Part shown: one piece after another, positions 29,584 to 41,744 of the stretch | Numbering within the stretch: position 1 is the first letter of the stretch | Layout: each line of letters starts with the position of its first letter | NCBI RefSeq assembly: GCF_008831285.2 | Contig: NC_045143.1 | Location: 20,854,854-20,918,853, forward strand | Length of the DNA stretch: 64,000 bases | Reading direction: 5' to 3' | Origin: Nymphaea colorata | Taxonomy: Eukaryota; Streptophyta; Magnoliopsida; Nymphaeales; Nymphaeaceae | Made by a program: the position numbers and the translations under genes | The notes under the pieces: generated by a model | The model's input: only the letters and a program-made list of their open reading frames with translations | What the model was told of the DNA's origin: nothing | The model's database searches: none

Positions 29584-30486
29584 TTAAATACAATAGAAAA
29601 GTCCACAACTTCATTTTGATTAGTTTTACACATTATGTATGTATCCTTTTGTTCTTATTCAACTGTCGCGATTAAAATTTTAGAACTTGTGCACTTCTAT
29701 TTGTGAAAACATTCTTCATTAATCAACCATGGCTGTGAATAACCTACCATTTCTCTTAGGGGCATTTCATAGCCTCTGATTTGAGTATCTAACATTTTCT
29801 CAATACAACCAAGTAAAATAAAGATCTTAAGTATGAATCTTCGTTTTGAGCTAAGATCCTTAGCTCCATGAATAATGGACTTTACCATAAATCTTTTGTC
29901 ATATCAACAAAAGCATGTCACGTCATACCTACATCAAATCCATGGATTTCAAATTTAGAGTAATCAAACACCCCTTTAGATTATTCACAAAAAATAAAAT
30001 TTTTGTCTTGTCACCCACAAATATAAACCCAATTTTAAAAGCTTATCAAAAAAAGCTCATTTTCATGGAATGTCATTTTTTTTAGAGTGTCATCCAAATA
30101 CAACCTTAACAATTGGAAGTGATGTTATAGTACAAAATGCCGCAGCCAGAACTTTCTAACTAAGTGGCCTTTATAAGACCATTAGGTTGGATCCAAGAGT
30201 TACCCCATATAAATGGTCCGGCCAACTCAGTGTTGAAAATGAGTGGGCCTGTATGGGCACATGCGAGTACCTACCTCTGCCACTGGATCCACCCAACCCA
30301 GCTTGGTTCCAGCCCAGGGGTGAAGCCGGGGGTAAAATCTTGAAATTATAATTCGGTCGCTTCTCATGAAAAATTTTTATTTCTAGCTCAGCCTCTGTTC
30401 AATCCTATACTATCCATGCTTGGACCCTAACAAGCGTTTGCATGCGATATAGGTCCACTTGGCTGGGCAATTAAACCTCGTAGTCT
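29584..30486. other. Spacer with eroded MITE ends
   Basis: No gene. CATGGATTTCAAATTTAGAG followed by AATCAAACACCCC (about 29940-29972) resembles the right end of the element at 30487-30746. CCAGGGGTGAAGCC near 30317 resembles the ends of the 22701-22848 MITE. Confidence 0.4.
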
Positions 30487-30746
30487 ATGACAGTGTTTGA
30501 TTGCCTTTGATCTAAGATCTTTAAGATTTGAGACCGATGAATTTAATGTCAGACTCTTCCCATCTATTCTTAAACTCAACTCAAAAAAAGGTAAAATAAG
30601 AATTTTAAACATGGATCTAAGGTGTGACCTAATATCATTATTTAGACGAACCATGAAACTTTTTAAGGCAACATGCCATAATACCATATGTACATCAATA
30701 TTTACACCAGATCTATGGATTTCAAACATGAAGTAATTAAACGTCC
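30487..30746. mobile_element. Possible eroded MITE related to 29460
   Basis: The segment starts GTGTTTGATTGCC and ends AAGTAATTAAACGTCC, imperfect inverted ends. The right-end phrase GGATTTCAAA is shared with 29945-29954. No clear target duplication. Non-coding; open frames on both strands inside it are chance frames. Confidence 0.4.
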
Positions 30747-31026
30747 TTTTAAGTATGAGGATCTAATGCTTATCATGAATTTTGAGAAAAAAAAAAAAGT
30801 GATTAGGACATGAAGGTAAGAAAGGTCGAAGCAGCTGGAAAAAGATTGCATACTGCAAAAGGAAAAGGAAGGTACAAGTTGCTGAGCAAAAGCAAGCCAC
30901 GAAATAGGGTCCAAATATAGCTGGGCCGGATCATCAGTCATGATTCTCGGATCGGAACTTCAGACCATTCAACTCCGGGGCTGCAACTAGAAAAATAAAA
31001 TTGTGATAAATATACACATATATATA

Positions 31027-31103
31027 CCCTCACACTGGATATTTTTACCAGTTATGAAAAAAAAGAAAGAAAATAATTTAACTTTTTTACAACAAAACTT
31101 ATT

Positions 31104-31163
<60 letters not shown>

Positions 31164-31235
31164 CCTCACACTGGATATTTTTACCAGTTATGAAAAAAAA
31201 GAAAGAAAATAATTTAACTTTTTTACAACAAAACT

Positions 31236-31287
<52 letters not shown>

Positions 31288-31475
31288 CCTCACACTGGAT
31301 ATTTTGACCAGTTATGAAAAAAAAGAAACAAAATAATTTAAGTATTTTACAAAAAAACTTATTTTTCTGATTTTTTTGCTTCTATAGAAGGGAGGTTTTC
31401 CATTTTGATATATATATATATATAAAGACACCCTCACATTGGATATTTTGACCATTTGTGAAAAAAGAAAGAAAG
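31027..31475 (+). repeat. Four tandem 80-90-bp units separated by (TA)n microsatellites
   Basis: Each unit starts CCCTCACACTGGATATTT and continues through ACCAGTTATGAAAAAAAAG, with TTTACAACAAAACTTATT at its end in the first two. Units start at 31027, 31163, 31287 and 31431. Between them lie long (TA)n tracts and one (CA)n tract. The last unit is truncated. The first two units are nearly identical, so amplification is recent. Confidence 0.88.
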
Positions 31476-33867
31476 ATGTAGTTGGATTGGACTCAGATGT
31501 GAACTCAAACCTGATTTTGTAAAACCAATCCCAGTCCATTTACACTCAATTTTAGATTGCACTTCCTAAGTTGTGCCCAGACTCAGAGTGACGTGTTTGT
31601 GACATGATTTAGAGTCTTCACCTACCTACCTGAATACCCCACAAGATCGGGGTGACTCCATATGTGGTTGCCTTATTTTTCGGTTAGTTAATTTGCCAAG
31701 TTGGATATTAGGTTTCATTTTTCTTTCTTTTTTTTAAAAAAAAAAAAAATTAAGATGAGTGGTTCATTTCGACCGAATCCGAAGACAGGCATCTGCCTTC
31801 TTCTTGTGGCCATCACCCATAGGGTTCACAAAGCATGTGTCGCGTCCTATTACGGTCAAAAGGATGAATACATTGGGTCGTGACAGTGACCACAAAATTT
31901 AAACCTGAAGTATCTTGCCGCCTAGAGCATGTATCACGAACTATTATGGTCAAAGGGATGAACTCACTAGGTCATGACAAAGACCACTAGATTAAAACCT
32001 CATATATTTTTTAGGTAGACTAACTTGCCGCCCAATGCTACAACGCCCAAGTTGTATTACTTTTTTTTATAACTACCAATCAGCAAACGTTGATCCATTT
32101 GTTGCAAGTGTGACGGTGGGACCTATTTAATTTATTAACGAAACATGAGTTCATTATAAAACCAAAACCAAAGTAGTAAAAGATATATTTATTGATTCCA
32201 AATACTCTAGGAATCATGCAACAATAGTGTAAAGAATGTCGTCTACCACAATCTTTTACTACTTTATAATATATAAAATACTTTTTTGGGTTGAATTTTG
32301 GTATGCGCAGTGTTCAAAAGCTAACTTGTTTGATGCTTCCGTGGGGTCCAAATTAACGTCGTGCAACATAAGGGCAAGTTGCCTGTGCGTTGCATGATAT
32401 CCAAATGGGTCCACATTAGATTGCAAACACCACAACAGATGCTGGATAAATTTAATTTTCTCAATAAGGCCACATTGACCCTCTCCGATAGGCCCGGGCT
32501 TGGTTTGCTTAAGCTCAATCGGGCAGATTTTGAAAGTTCTGGTTAAGGGGCAGTAGGTATAAAATTTTAAAAATTTGAGGGGTACTAGTATGTAAATTAA
32601 AAAAATTATTTAGAAGTATCTATCAATATATAAGAAGTTTTTTAGGTCCGTGTGGGCAAATACCCACATATAACTCACACCTGCCTCCGCCCTTCCTGGA
32701 CAAACTCTATACAAAAGGCTTACTTTAATTTGACTTCAAACTACATTATAATTTCCTAAGGTCGTTTAAACCCAGGCTTCCAATGGAAATTAGAAAAGCT
32801 GCTCCCCTCCAGCCATTTTAGAAGGAAAGCCCAAAATTTTAAAATAGATTTAAAAAAGTTTTTTTTCTCGATTAATTAGGTCTATTAACTTATAAAAAAT
32901 CCTCGCTTTCACACAAAAAATTATCAGAAAACTTTTTTATTGTCATTCAAATGGAAACCAGGCTACATAACATGAAAACCCGGTTTTTCATTTACCATCT
33001 ACACATAAAACTTGGCTCTTTCTTTTTCAAAAGCTCAATTAAGAAAAGAAATTTCTACTTTTAAAAACCTGTAGTGGTAAGCTGCGTCATCCAAATAAGC
33101 CCTAACGTATCAACCTTTCAATCATTGTTGAAGCAGTCGAGAGTTCTAGGTAAGGTTATAAGAGAATTAGTTTTGGTAATTACAAGTTGCTTGTTTCCTC
33201 CTTATCCGAAGTAAAAGCAAAATTTAGGGAGTCGGGAATGTGTAGTTTACAACAGGGGACACGGGCCGAGGCACTTGTGGGTACAGTATGAGCAATTGCC
33301 AAAACAGACCCAAAAAAGTTAATCTTTTAATGTTGATATTTCAGGGAAATTTTATTCATGTACATGTTAGTGTTATTTTAAAATTTAAATTTTTTATAAC
33401 TAGTACCGCTTAACCATAATTTTCTGACTCTGCCCCCTGTTTATGACACACGTCAAGAGACATCAAATGCCGTTTAATTATTCTACACCGTTTAAGTTAT
33501 TGTTTGATAATCCAATGGTATGTGTAATGACTAAAAGTATAGAAGAAGAAAAAAATATGTGAACGTATGACATAAGAAAAGGATTTTTATGACCAAAGGG
33601 CTTTCTCAGCCCATAATTCAATCATTTGCCTGGAAGTCATTCCATCTCTTCAATCTGGATATCCTACTTTCAAGATTTTAACAAGGGAAAAAATATACTT
33701 TTTCAAAAAAATTTCATATATGTTAAACAATTTTTTTGAAACATACCTGTAATTTTTTGAAATTTTTAAAATCTGATGGGGAGCCAAGGCCCCTGCCGGT
33801 CCCCTTGCGTCCACCCCTGGGCATGAGGTTGCTTCCTCAATTAGGCAAAATAATATTGTGAAATCCT
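31476..33867. other. Intergenic, no gene recognised
   Basis: A locally duplicated phrase (GTCGCGTCCTATTACGGTCA near 31837, GTATCACGAACTATTATGGT near 31929) shows a small tandem repeat of about 90 bp. Endings such as CTCCGCCCTTCC near 32685 and CCACCCCTGGGC near 33810 are probably eroded repeat ends. Short open frames have no known domain. Confidence 0.4.
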
Positions 33868-33870
33868 TTA

Positions 33871-34316
33871 CGCCCTGTTTGGTTGGAGGGAAAGGGAAGG
33901 ATTGAACAATCAATTCTTTGGTTGGTTGGTTAATTAAAAAAAAGGGAAATGAAAGGAAATTAAAAAGTTTGTTTGGTTGCAAATGGAGGGAAATGAAAGA
34001 GATGAAAAAAAAAAAAATATAATGTAAATTCAATCCCTCTAAAATTAGACGGATTGGAAAGGAAAGGAAACCCCTGCCTCTTTCTACCATTTAGACCCCT
34101 CTTAATTTTTTAAACATTTTAAATGTTAGGGGTATTATTATAAAGTATTATAATTTATATCATTTCCTTTCATTTTTATCCAAACAAGCTGTATAATCAC
34201 CTCTTTCCATTCCTTTTCATTCCATTCAATTCCTTTCTCATTCTCTTTTCCCCCATTTTCTTTCCTTCTTTTACATCCCTCTCTTTCCTTCCCTTTCCCT
34301 CCATCCAAACAAAGCG
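33871..34316. mobile_element. 446-bp Tourist-like MITE with TTA target duplication
   Basis: The left end CGCCCTGTTTGGTTGGAGGG pairs with the reverse complement of the right end, CGCTTTGTTTGGATGGAGGG, at 17 of 20 bases, and the match continues through GAAAGGGAAGGA. TTA lies on both sides (33868-33870 and 34317-34319). Long inverted ends with a TTA duplication fit PIF/Harbinger-type MITEs. It has no coding capacity; the open frame at 33650-34090 is accidental. Confidence 0.8.
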
Positions 34317-34492
34317 TTAAACTCGAAGAATTTTCAATAATGCAATGTAACCAAGAATTTGCTCCATAAGAGGCTGCAGTGAGTTTGAACTTTTAATACC
34401 ATAGTTTATAAGGGCATGGTAAGATAGAAATGCCATGGGTGACATATTTATGACCTTACTGACTGTGATTTTGTTGCTTTACAAGTAAATAT

Positions 34493-34860
34493 GTTAATGG
34501 ATCAGATTCAGTTTGATATCCATTTGAAATGATAAAAGAGGTTGGATATGAAAAAATATAACATCTGATTTTAAAAAATCAGATTGGTTTCAGATTTAGG
34601 AAATAATATCTGATCAGATTCAGATTTAAATTCAGTTTTAAGTAAGTATTCGATTGGATCATGATCTTGATGTAATTTCAAATATCTGACATTCAGTATG
34701 TTTTCATTTTGAAAATTGGTTCCTAACATACCATAATGAAATATGGATTAGGCTGTGTATTTAGAAGACTAGATTAAGATGTGATGATAAAAGTCGGACT
34801 TGGGCCAAACTTAGTTTGTAAATTTAAAATGGGTTAAGATACAATATCAGAGAGTTTTTT
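34493..34860 (+). mobile_element. Dispersed inverted-end repeat, copy C (truncated)
   Basis: Starts ATGTTAATGGATCAGATTCA and carries the family phrases TTGGATATGAAAA, AAAAATCAGATTGGTTTCAG and GATCAGATTCAGATTTAAAT in the order of copies A and B. The right end is not clear, so it is either truncated or diverged. Confidence 0.5.
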
Positions 34861-34979
34861 CATTTGTGTGCTAATTCAAGCAAATGTAAATATATGAGCA
34901 AGCGGTAAATCAAATATGGTATCCTTTATCAAACTTTTATCTTCTGGAAAGGTTTATCTCCTTCACATCAATCATTCCT

Positions 34980-36005
34980 TTTGGCCATTTCAAAGAACCG
35001 AAACCTACTTTTAGTTGATCATCAGTGCAATATTCATCTTGGCTATGGGGTATGGCTTTGAAAATCTAAAGTTTTAGAAGATAACAACACATGGACACTT
35101 GTTGCCAATGGGTTTCTTATATCAAGAATGGATAAGACAACTCTGTTGAGCACTACATAGCTAGATTGGTCGTTAATCACTTTGTAAAAATTGAGGGTGT
35201 CAACTACCATGATAGATTTCTTAAGACTGGTAACTATTAAGTGTCTCATAATTATAAAGTTCAATTGGATTTTTTATCAAATGGATACCTATAATGCTTT
35301 TTTAATTTTCATGATAAGGTCTATGTGACACTTCCACTGGGATATGGAACTGAGGGGAGACTAGAGTATGAAAATTAAACTAGTTCATACATAGACTATA
35401 AAAGGCCCCAAAGGACTGTCTAAGTTTCTCATGCCTTAAAAGCATGTGGTTTCATTGAGTGAAGATTCAATCATTCAAGCTTTATGTTGTCAAAAAATCA
35501 AATCATAGTCGCTATGTGGATGATCTAGTCACGGTAGGAAATAGTACATGTGGATGATTTAATAATTGTAGAAAATACTAATTTGAATGTTATTTTAACA
35601 ATACATTCCATATGAAGGATAGAAAATTTGAAGTACTTTATGGGATCTACCTAGATCCAAGAATCATATTTTTTTTGTCCCAAAATAAATATTCTTCATA
35701 TATTCTTGAGGATGCTGGTTACTTGAATATTAACAAGTAAAGATCCGAAAACAACATGAGCTAATTCTACCTAAATGTGATGGAATCCAACTTAAAGATC
35801 AAACTATTCATCATAGTTGACAGTTTTATTATGACATACCCAAATTTTATGTTTGCAGTTAACAAGCCCATTCGGTGTTTGTAGACCCCACATGCATGTC
35901 ATTTTGAAGCTGCTATAAAAATCTATTGATGCTTGAAATAAAAGGTACGACAAGGCATCATACTATATGCTAGTGATTGTTTGCATCCTCAAAATTTTTG
36001 GTATT
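34980..36005 (+). mobile_element. Decayed Copia reverse-transcriptase remnant
   Basis: Reading across stops gives Copia polymerase blocks in order: a diverged N-terminal stretch (34980-35260), VYVTLPLGYGTEG (about 35322-35360), HVDDLIIVENTN in place of the YVDD catalytic block (about 35550-35585), and FMGSTWIQE (about 35638). Downstream blocks are scrambled. It is pseudogenic and unrelated in frame to the intact element at 46181. Confidence 0.65.
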
Positions 36006-36869
36006 TGGAGTGCTCTAGAACAATGAGTTTTGTTTTGAAAATAAGAGAGAAATGGACTCGTCCGTCAGTACGAGGATTAACCGTTCCCGGTGCCTTTACC
36101 GGGGATAATCAACCCAAGGACTGTTTATTATTGATGCATTTAGTTTTAACTTAAACATCTTTTTTATTTTATATGCGGTGTAGAAAAATATTGAAAGTTT
36201 GATGTTTGAAACTATTGAAAAGATTCTTGAAGAATCACTTGAGAATGTGAGACATTTTGGAAAAAACTAGAATTGGAAAATCTTTATAAATATCATTTGG
36301 AAATCATTTTGCAATCACTTTAGTGTTCTCTTAAGACTTTAAGTAGGTATGAGGTCTTGCTCTAATTTGGTTACCACCTACTTAGAATTCAATCTCGTCT
36401 TGCTTAAGTTCTTTTGGGGAAGTGCTTGTGATCATAAGTGAAATTAAGTGAGTGAGAATGCATGAATGCTTTGATCTTATATGATTGGAAAGAAAAATTA
36501 TTTATTCCTACCATAACATTCATCTAAGAGCATTCCTACCATAAAGATTTTTGTTTTGATAAATATCATATATAAGAAGGAAAAATTTTTGAAAATAGAT
36601 TAAGGTTGTATACCATCAAGCATGAATCTAATATTAGGTCATGACTTGATTTTTGGTCTTCGTGAAGTCGGTAGATATAAAAAATCATAAGTGGAAAATG
36701 TTAAAAAGGATGGAAGATGTGAAATACTCTCATAAAAATAATGAGAGAAAGAGAAAGAGACTTCAAAAATCACTAGATAGAAGATTTTGAAATAGGAGGA
36801 GATATATATTCTCTATATGTATGTATGCCTATTTATATAAGCTTTTGAAGGAGAAAAAGAACAAGTAGA

Positions 36870-36911
<42 letters not shown>

Positions 36912-37555
36912 TAGAGAGAGAAAATAAAACACATGTATATATGCATTCATATATATGTGAAAATTTGTAAAATAAAATGTAGGAACATATAGAGATGGAG
37001 AGAGGAAAATCATCATGTGCATATAACATATATATACATACATATCTTCATGAGATTAAAAATCAAGAAATGAAAAATAACCGACTTCAAGTTTGATATA
37101 GGTCGGAGGGGAGCTTAGACTCATGTAAGAGTCTAAGGTAAGTCACCAAAGCCATATTAGAAGGTTTCTTTTGAAAATGTTTTGAAAAATGTGATTTATA
37201 TAAACATAGAATGTTATTATTTCATTGGTTGCAAGAGAATATGTTTCTTCCACCGTTGGGTATGAAAGAAGGTCAAACCACACGATAAGGTGCTCATTAG
37301 AATTCTTAATCGGATGATTAAAAAAGAAAACTATAGAGCAAAATGGCATGCAAATGCATATTAAAATGTATATATTTAGTAAGAGTTTTCTTCGGGTTGG
37401 ACAAGTCCCAACCTCAAAAATTAATATAAAGGTAAAAATTCTCAAACCTTACTCTCATTCTCGCCATACATTCACATATAAATAGAAAACCAAACAACTA
37501 TGCATGGATAGTATGTAGACAATATTCAAAGAAGGAAAAGGAGATAGAGAGATTC
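36006..37555. other. AT-rich stretch with a microsatellite and paired hairpins
   Basis: Contains two adjacent hairpins at 36057-36074 and 36086-36103 and a (TA)n(CA)n microsatellite at 36870-36911. Open frames here mostly translate the microsatellite. No gene is supported. Confidence 0.4.
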
Positions 37556-38260
37556 AACTAAGAGGGAAAACATGATTCAACTATGAAAAGAAATATCATC
37601 TCATCTTATTATGCTCCCGATGCATTTGAGCATAGCCTCTTTACTCTAAAATAAAGATTGAGAGCTATCTCCTTTAGCCATGGGAAAATGAGGAAGAGAG
37701 AAAGAGGGGAAGCAATTCAAGACTATTTTCAAGAAATAAAATAACATGACTCAAGCATGAAAATGAAATATCATTTCATCTTCTAATGCTTTCGGTGCAT
37801 TTAAGCATAGCCTCTTGACTCTAAAATAGAGATTGAGAGCTATCTCCTTTAGCCATGAGGAAATGAGAAAAAGAGAAATAAAGGAAGCAAGACAAGACTA
37901 TTTTCAAGAAATGAAATAACATGACTCAAGCATGAAAATGAAAGATCATCTCATCTTCTCATGCTCTCGGTGCACTTGAGTATAACCTTTTGACTTTAAA
38001 ATAGAGAGTGAGGCCTATCTCTTTTGGCCATGGGGAGAGGAAGAAGAGAGGAAAGAAATGAGATGGATGATTTAATCATAAAATGAAAGACCATCTCATC
38101 TTTCTATGCTCCCGGTGCACTTGAGCATAGTCTCTTGTCTCTAAAATAGAGATTGAGTGCTATCTCCTTTGGCCATGAGGAGAGGAATAAGAGAGAAAAA
38201 TGAAAAATGAAAGAGGTGAAATATTGACTACCTACCTCTAGTAAGAATAGCTTAGGGAAA
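37556..38260 (+). repeat. Four-unit tandem array, 175-bp period
   Basis: The anchor ATGCTCCCGGTGCA-like phrase occurs at 37611, 37786, 37961 and 38106, giving steps of 175, 175 and 145 bp. Every unit carries a purine-rich ATGAAAATGAAA start, an ATGCT...AGCAT hairpin and GATTGAGAGCTATCTCC. Units differ by scattered substitutions. It may be part of a large LTR whose ends I could not define. Confidence 0.85.
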
Positions 38261-39164
38261 ATGAACAACCATGCTTGAAATAATCTTGAACTCAACTTGA
38301 ATCAAGCTCCAAGATGAGGGAGATGAGTTCTCCAAGAGATCTTTGGTGCTTACTTGAAGAGTTGTAGCTTACTTCAGGTTGGAGGGAAATTGAAAGAGGA
38401 AGATAGAGAGAGAGAGAGAAACTCTAAGTCTCCAAGTGAAATACACTAAAGTTTCTCTTAAGGGCCAACTCTTGCTCAAGAGGGGGGATTGTGGGGGTAT
38501 TTATAGAGAGTTTTGGAGCCAAAACCCAAAATTTGATTTTTTTTTTAATTTCCCAACATTTTCATCGAAATTTCACATAATTTTGAATTATTTTCAAAAT
38601 TTTTTATAGAAAAATAGGTTTTGGCTATGGGATAGGCCATTAGCCCTACCAACACCCTTTTGAGGTGTGGGCAGGGTTATTGCCCACTCAAAGGAGCCAA
38701 AACCGCCCCCGGGCGCTTTAGCGATCGCTACACGCGATTGAGCGACGAAACCCCCCCTTTTTTTTAACTTTGTATGAAATAAGTTGAAATGCTCGATTTG
38801 GATCCGAACTTAGGTTAGAAATTCATTTTGGATCGATTAGATGCAAATTTGTTTTAAATACAAACAATAAAATGATGGCCTCTTTTTTTTTTTTGAGAAA
38901 TTTAGGGTGATAACAGTGACAAAATGCAAAATAAGGTATTTTGCATTGTTTATTGGGCTGCTTGTTGAGAAACTAAAAAATCAATTGCAGGTTGTTGTGT
39001 GTTCATTCAACAAAGCCGGATTTGATGATGAAAAGAAACCACAAATTGTTTCAAAGGTTTCCGGCTGAGGTTGAATGCCACATGATGGCAGGCACAACAT
39101 GAAAATAGTGTTGATAAAATCATTATTGAAAGAATTGTAGATTCACTATTCTTTTCTATTGGAG
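38261..39164. other. Repeat-derived stretch, not classified
   Basis: Contains GA-repeats near 38405-38422, a sequence reading TATTTATAGAG near 38499, and a short GC-rich patch (38705-38755) with the palindrome AGCGATCGCT at 38720-38729. It looks like part of an LTR, but partner LTR, primer site and target duplication were not found. Confidence 0.35.
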
Positions 39165-39390
39165 TTGTATTGTGATAGACAATCAACCTTACATATTTTT
39201 GGCAATCTAATATTTCACAAATGAATGAAACATATTTAAGTTGATTGTCACTTTCATCATGATCTTACTAAATTAGGAGTGGTTCAAGCATCTCATGTTT
39301 CAACAAAAAGCCAAGTGGTAGATACATTATCTATGGCTTTAGGGAAAAACCATTTCTTGTATCTAAGGTGTAAACGGATTGAAAAATTTG
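39165..39390 (+). mobile_element. Copia RNase H remnant
   Basis: Conceptual reading shows the end of a Copia RNase H domain: MKHI.VDCHFHHDL (about 39223-39265), then ASHVSTKSQVVDTLSMALG (about 39288-39344), which corresponds to the conserved TKHIEIDCHF...QLADILTKALG block. Only this fragment is present. Confidence 0.65.
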
Positions 39391-39519
39391 ATTCTTATGC
39401 AGTGTAGCTACTCGTGTCTTTTATATTCAACACTTCATTACCCATTTACAACAATAAATACAATTAGTTGCTGCTTATTTCTCTTAGTCAAATACTTATT
39501 GGGATGAAATCAATTGGTA

Positions 39520-39890
39520 TTGTCAAATGTTATCCATATAAATTTTCTTATCCAATTCTCTATTAAGGAATGCTGTCTCTACATTTATCTGATGTAATTT
39601 TAGGTTCATATGTGAAACGATAGGTAGTACAATGCAAATATAAGTCATTTTGATGACTATAGAGAGGGTCTCACCATAGTCCACACTTTCCTTATGTCTG
39701 TCATTTTTGCAACAAGGCGAATCTTAAATCTTTAAAACCCTTTTACATTCTTTTAAATGTTGAGAAGTTACCTATGGCTGTCATCTCCAGAGAAGCTCAA
39801 CATGTTCTCAAACTTTGTTAATACTCATAGATCTCATCTCTTCTTCCATTGATTTATTCAATTACCATTTCAAAACAAGGGAGAGCCTCT
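39520..39890 (-). mobile_element. Copia reverse-transcriptase remnant on the minus strand
   Basis: Minus-strand reading gives DYGETLSIVIKMTYICIVLP, followed by LKLHQINVETAFLN after a short gap (39560-39680). This is the Copia block normally reading DY.ETFSPV.K...HQMDVKTAFLNG. It is broken by stops and points the opposite way to its neighbours on both sides. Confidence 0.6.
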
Positions 39891-40599
39891 TACACAAACT
39901 TCAAAACATTGATGTCTTCAGGTACTGCCACCATGGCTTCACCTTCTATCACAAATATACACTGTAATATTCTTTTCCTTGTATTTTGACGAGGCACCAC
40001 ATTTATGCTTTGGCCTTCATGTGGTTCATTCCCACTATCATGAACTGATTGAAACAATATATTTTATATCACCATCTCTTGAACATTGCTATACATGTTC
40101 TGTTTCATCCAACTCGTATTTCAGCATTTCTATCTATATCTCATCTCTTAAGGAAATTATTTTCCAAGAATATAGTATTCCTAAAATCTATCTTAGTCAC
40201 TCTTATCTGCATTTTCTCTTGCTAAACCTTCTTTATCGTTTGTTTCAGATTCTCAACCATCATTCGACACCATACCGTCAAATAGTACCTTATCTGATTC
40301 AAATTCTACTACCGCCAACCCTAAACCACTTAAAAGATTCACAAAAGAATGACACCCATCTATCTTGCTTTGAGACTTTTATCTTACAGCTATTTAGACT
40401 TCATCAAATCCACATCTCAGTCTTACAAGGAATGGTACTTAGTTTCCTCTCACCCACATTGTTAGGTCTAGAATTATTTTTCCAGCCTACCTTCAAATCC
40501 TGATTTCGGTGTCATCTATTTCAAAACCCAAAACCTACAATTAGGCTATACTTAACAAATGCTAGGGACATGCCATGCTCTTAGACAACATGTTCTTGA

Positions 40600-41716
40600 G
40601 ATGAATAACTCATGGACAATTATTGATATCCAGTCTGGAGTAAAACCAATTATGTAGAAGTTGGTCTATCGGATTAAATTAGATGACTTCTTTGAATGTT
40701 ATAAAGATAGACTTGTAACCAAAGGATTTAGATAAAAATGTTTTGATTATCATGAAATGTTTGCCCCTATTGCCAAGCCTACAACAGAAAGGTGTCTATT
40801 AGTAGTTACATCTATTTAGAACTAGATATGAAAGGAAGTTCACAATGCCTCTCCTTATGATGATGCTCAAGAAATTGTCACACCAGACATTTAATCTTTA
40901 AGAGAGAATATGATATGTAAATTAAATAGAACCATTTATGGACTGAAACATGCTACAAGGAATTACTTTGCAACTCAAAGGCTTTCTTGTCTCATGGATT
41001 TATTCAATCCATGATAGATAATCCTCTTTAGATCAGTTAGAGGGAGAACATTTATTGTTATCTTTGTGTATTTTGATGATTTAATCATTGCAAATAACAT
41101 TGGTTTTGATATTCCTCAAATCAAACCCTTTATTTGAAGGACTTGAGACCTCTTAAGTAGTTCAAGCCGATTCACACAAAATCCACAATGCTGAACATGG
41201 ATGCTTTTATTAAAGTTTTATTGTACTTGGAAATTAATATGAGACAAAATCTTCTCATGTACAGCCACTTCTATTTTGGACTTGATCGTTTATTGTGATT
41301 CAAACTGATTACTTGCCCCGAAACATGGAAGTACTCTTGGGTAAGAGCTTAATCACTTAGGAAATAAGAAAAAGGCTACTATCTTTTGATTATTAGATGA
41401 AGCAGAGTAGGGCAATGGCCAAACACTGTATGAGAGATCATTTGACATCGTTACCTACTTCATTATCTATCAATTAACTTCACTTTGGGCCACATGTCTA
41501 TTTTGCTGCCAAACATATTTATTTCATGAATGCATCAAACAGATTGATATTAATTATCATTTGGTGCATGATAAGCTTTCATATGACACTATTCTCCCTA
41601 CTCCTATAGGATCTCAGGATCAATTGGCAAATATTGTCACCAAGTTCATGATACAAGGATTGGTTCAACACCTTATTTATAAGTTGAGTATATATGACTT
41701 GTATACTCAACTTTAG
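40600..41716 (+). mobile_element. Decayed Copia reverse transcriptase and RNase H
   Basis: Blocks in order across stops: DRLVTKGFR (about 40710), YHEMFAPIAKPTT (about 40750), LNRTIYGLKHATRNYF (about 40923), a YFDDLIIANN version of the YVDD site (about 41068-41100), then the RNase H end with HLVHDKL and DQLANIVTKFM (about 41560-41660). Many stops. The region 39900-40600 just upstream is probably its integrase-polymerase linker; a 174-codon open frame there (39979-40503) has no domain. Confidence 0.7.
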
Positions 41717-41744
41717 GATGTCACTATATCTGACTTGCATCGGT

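Noticed and set aside
30987-31293. Open frames with Tyr-Ile repeats
   Set aside because: They are translations of the (TA)n microsatellite.
36057-36103. Hammerhead-type ribozyme
   Set aside because: A CTCGTCC/ACGAG hairpin is present, but the conserved CTGATGA and GAAA core elements are not arranged around it on either strand.
37556-38260. CRISPR-like repeat array
   Set aside because: Units are long, diverged and directly adjacent, with no spacers, in a plant nuclear context.
39979-40503. 174-codon plus-strand open frame
   Set aside because: No domain, His/Ser/Leu-rich, and lies in the linker zone of a decayed Copia element.
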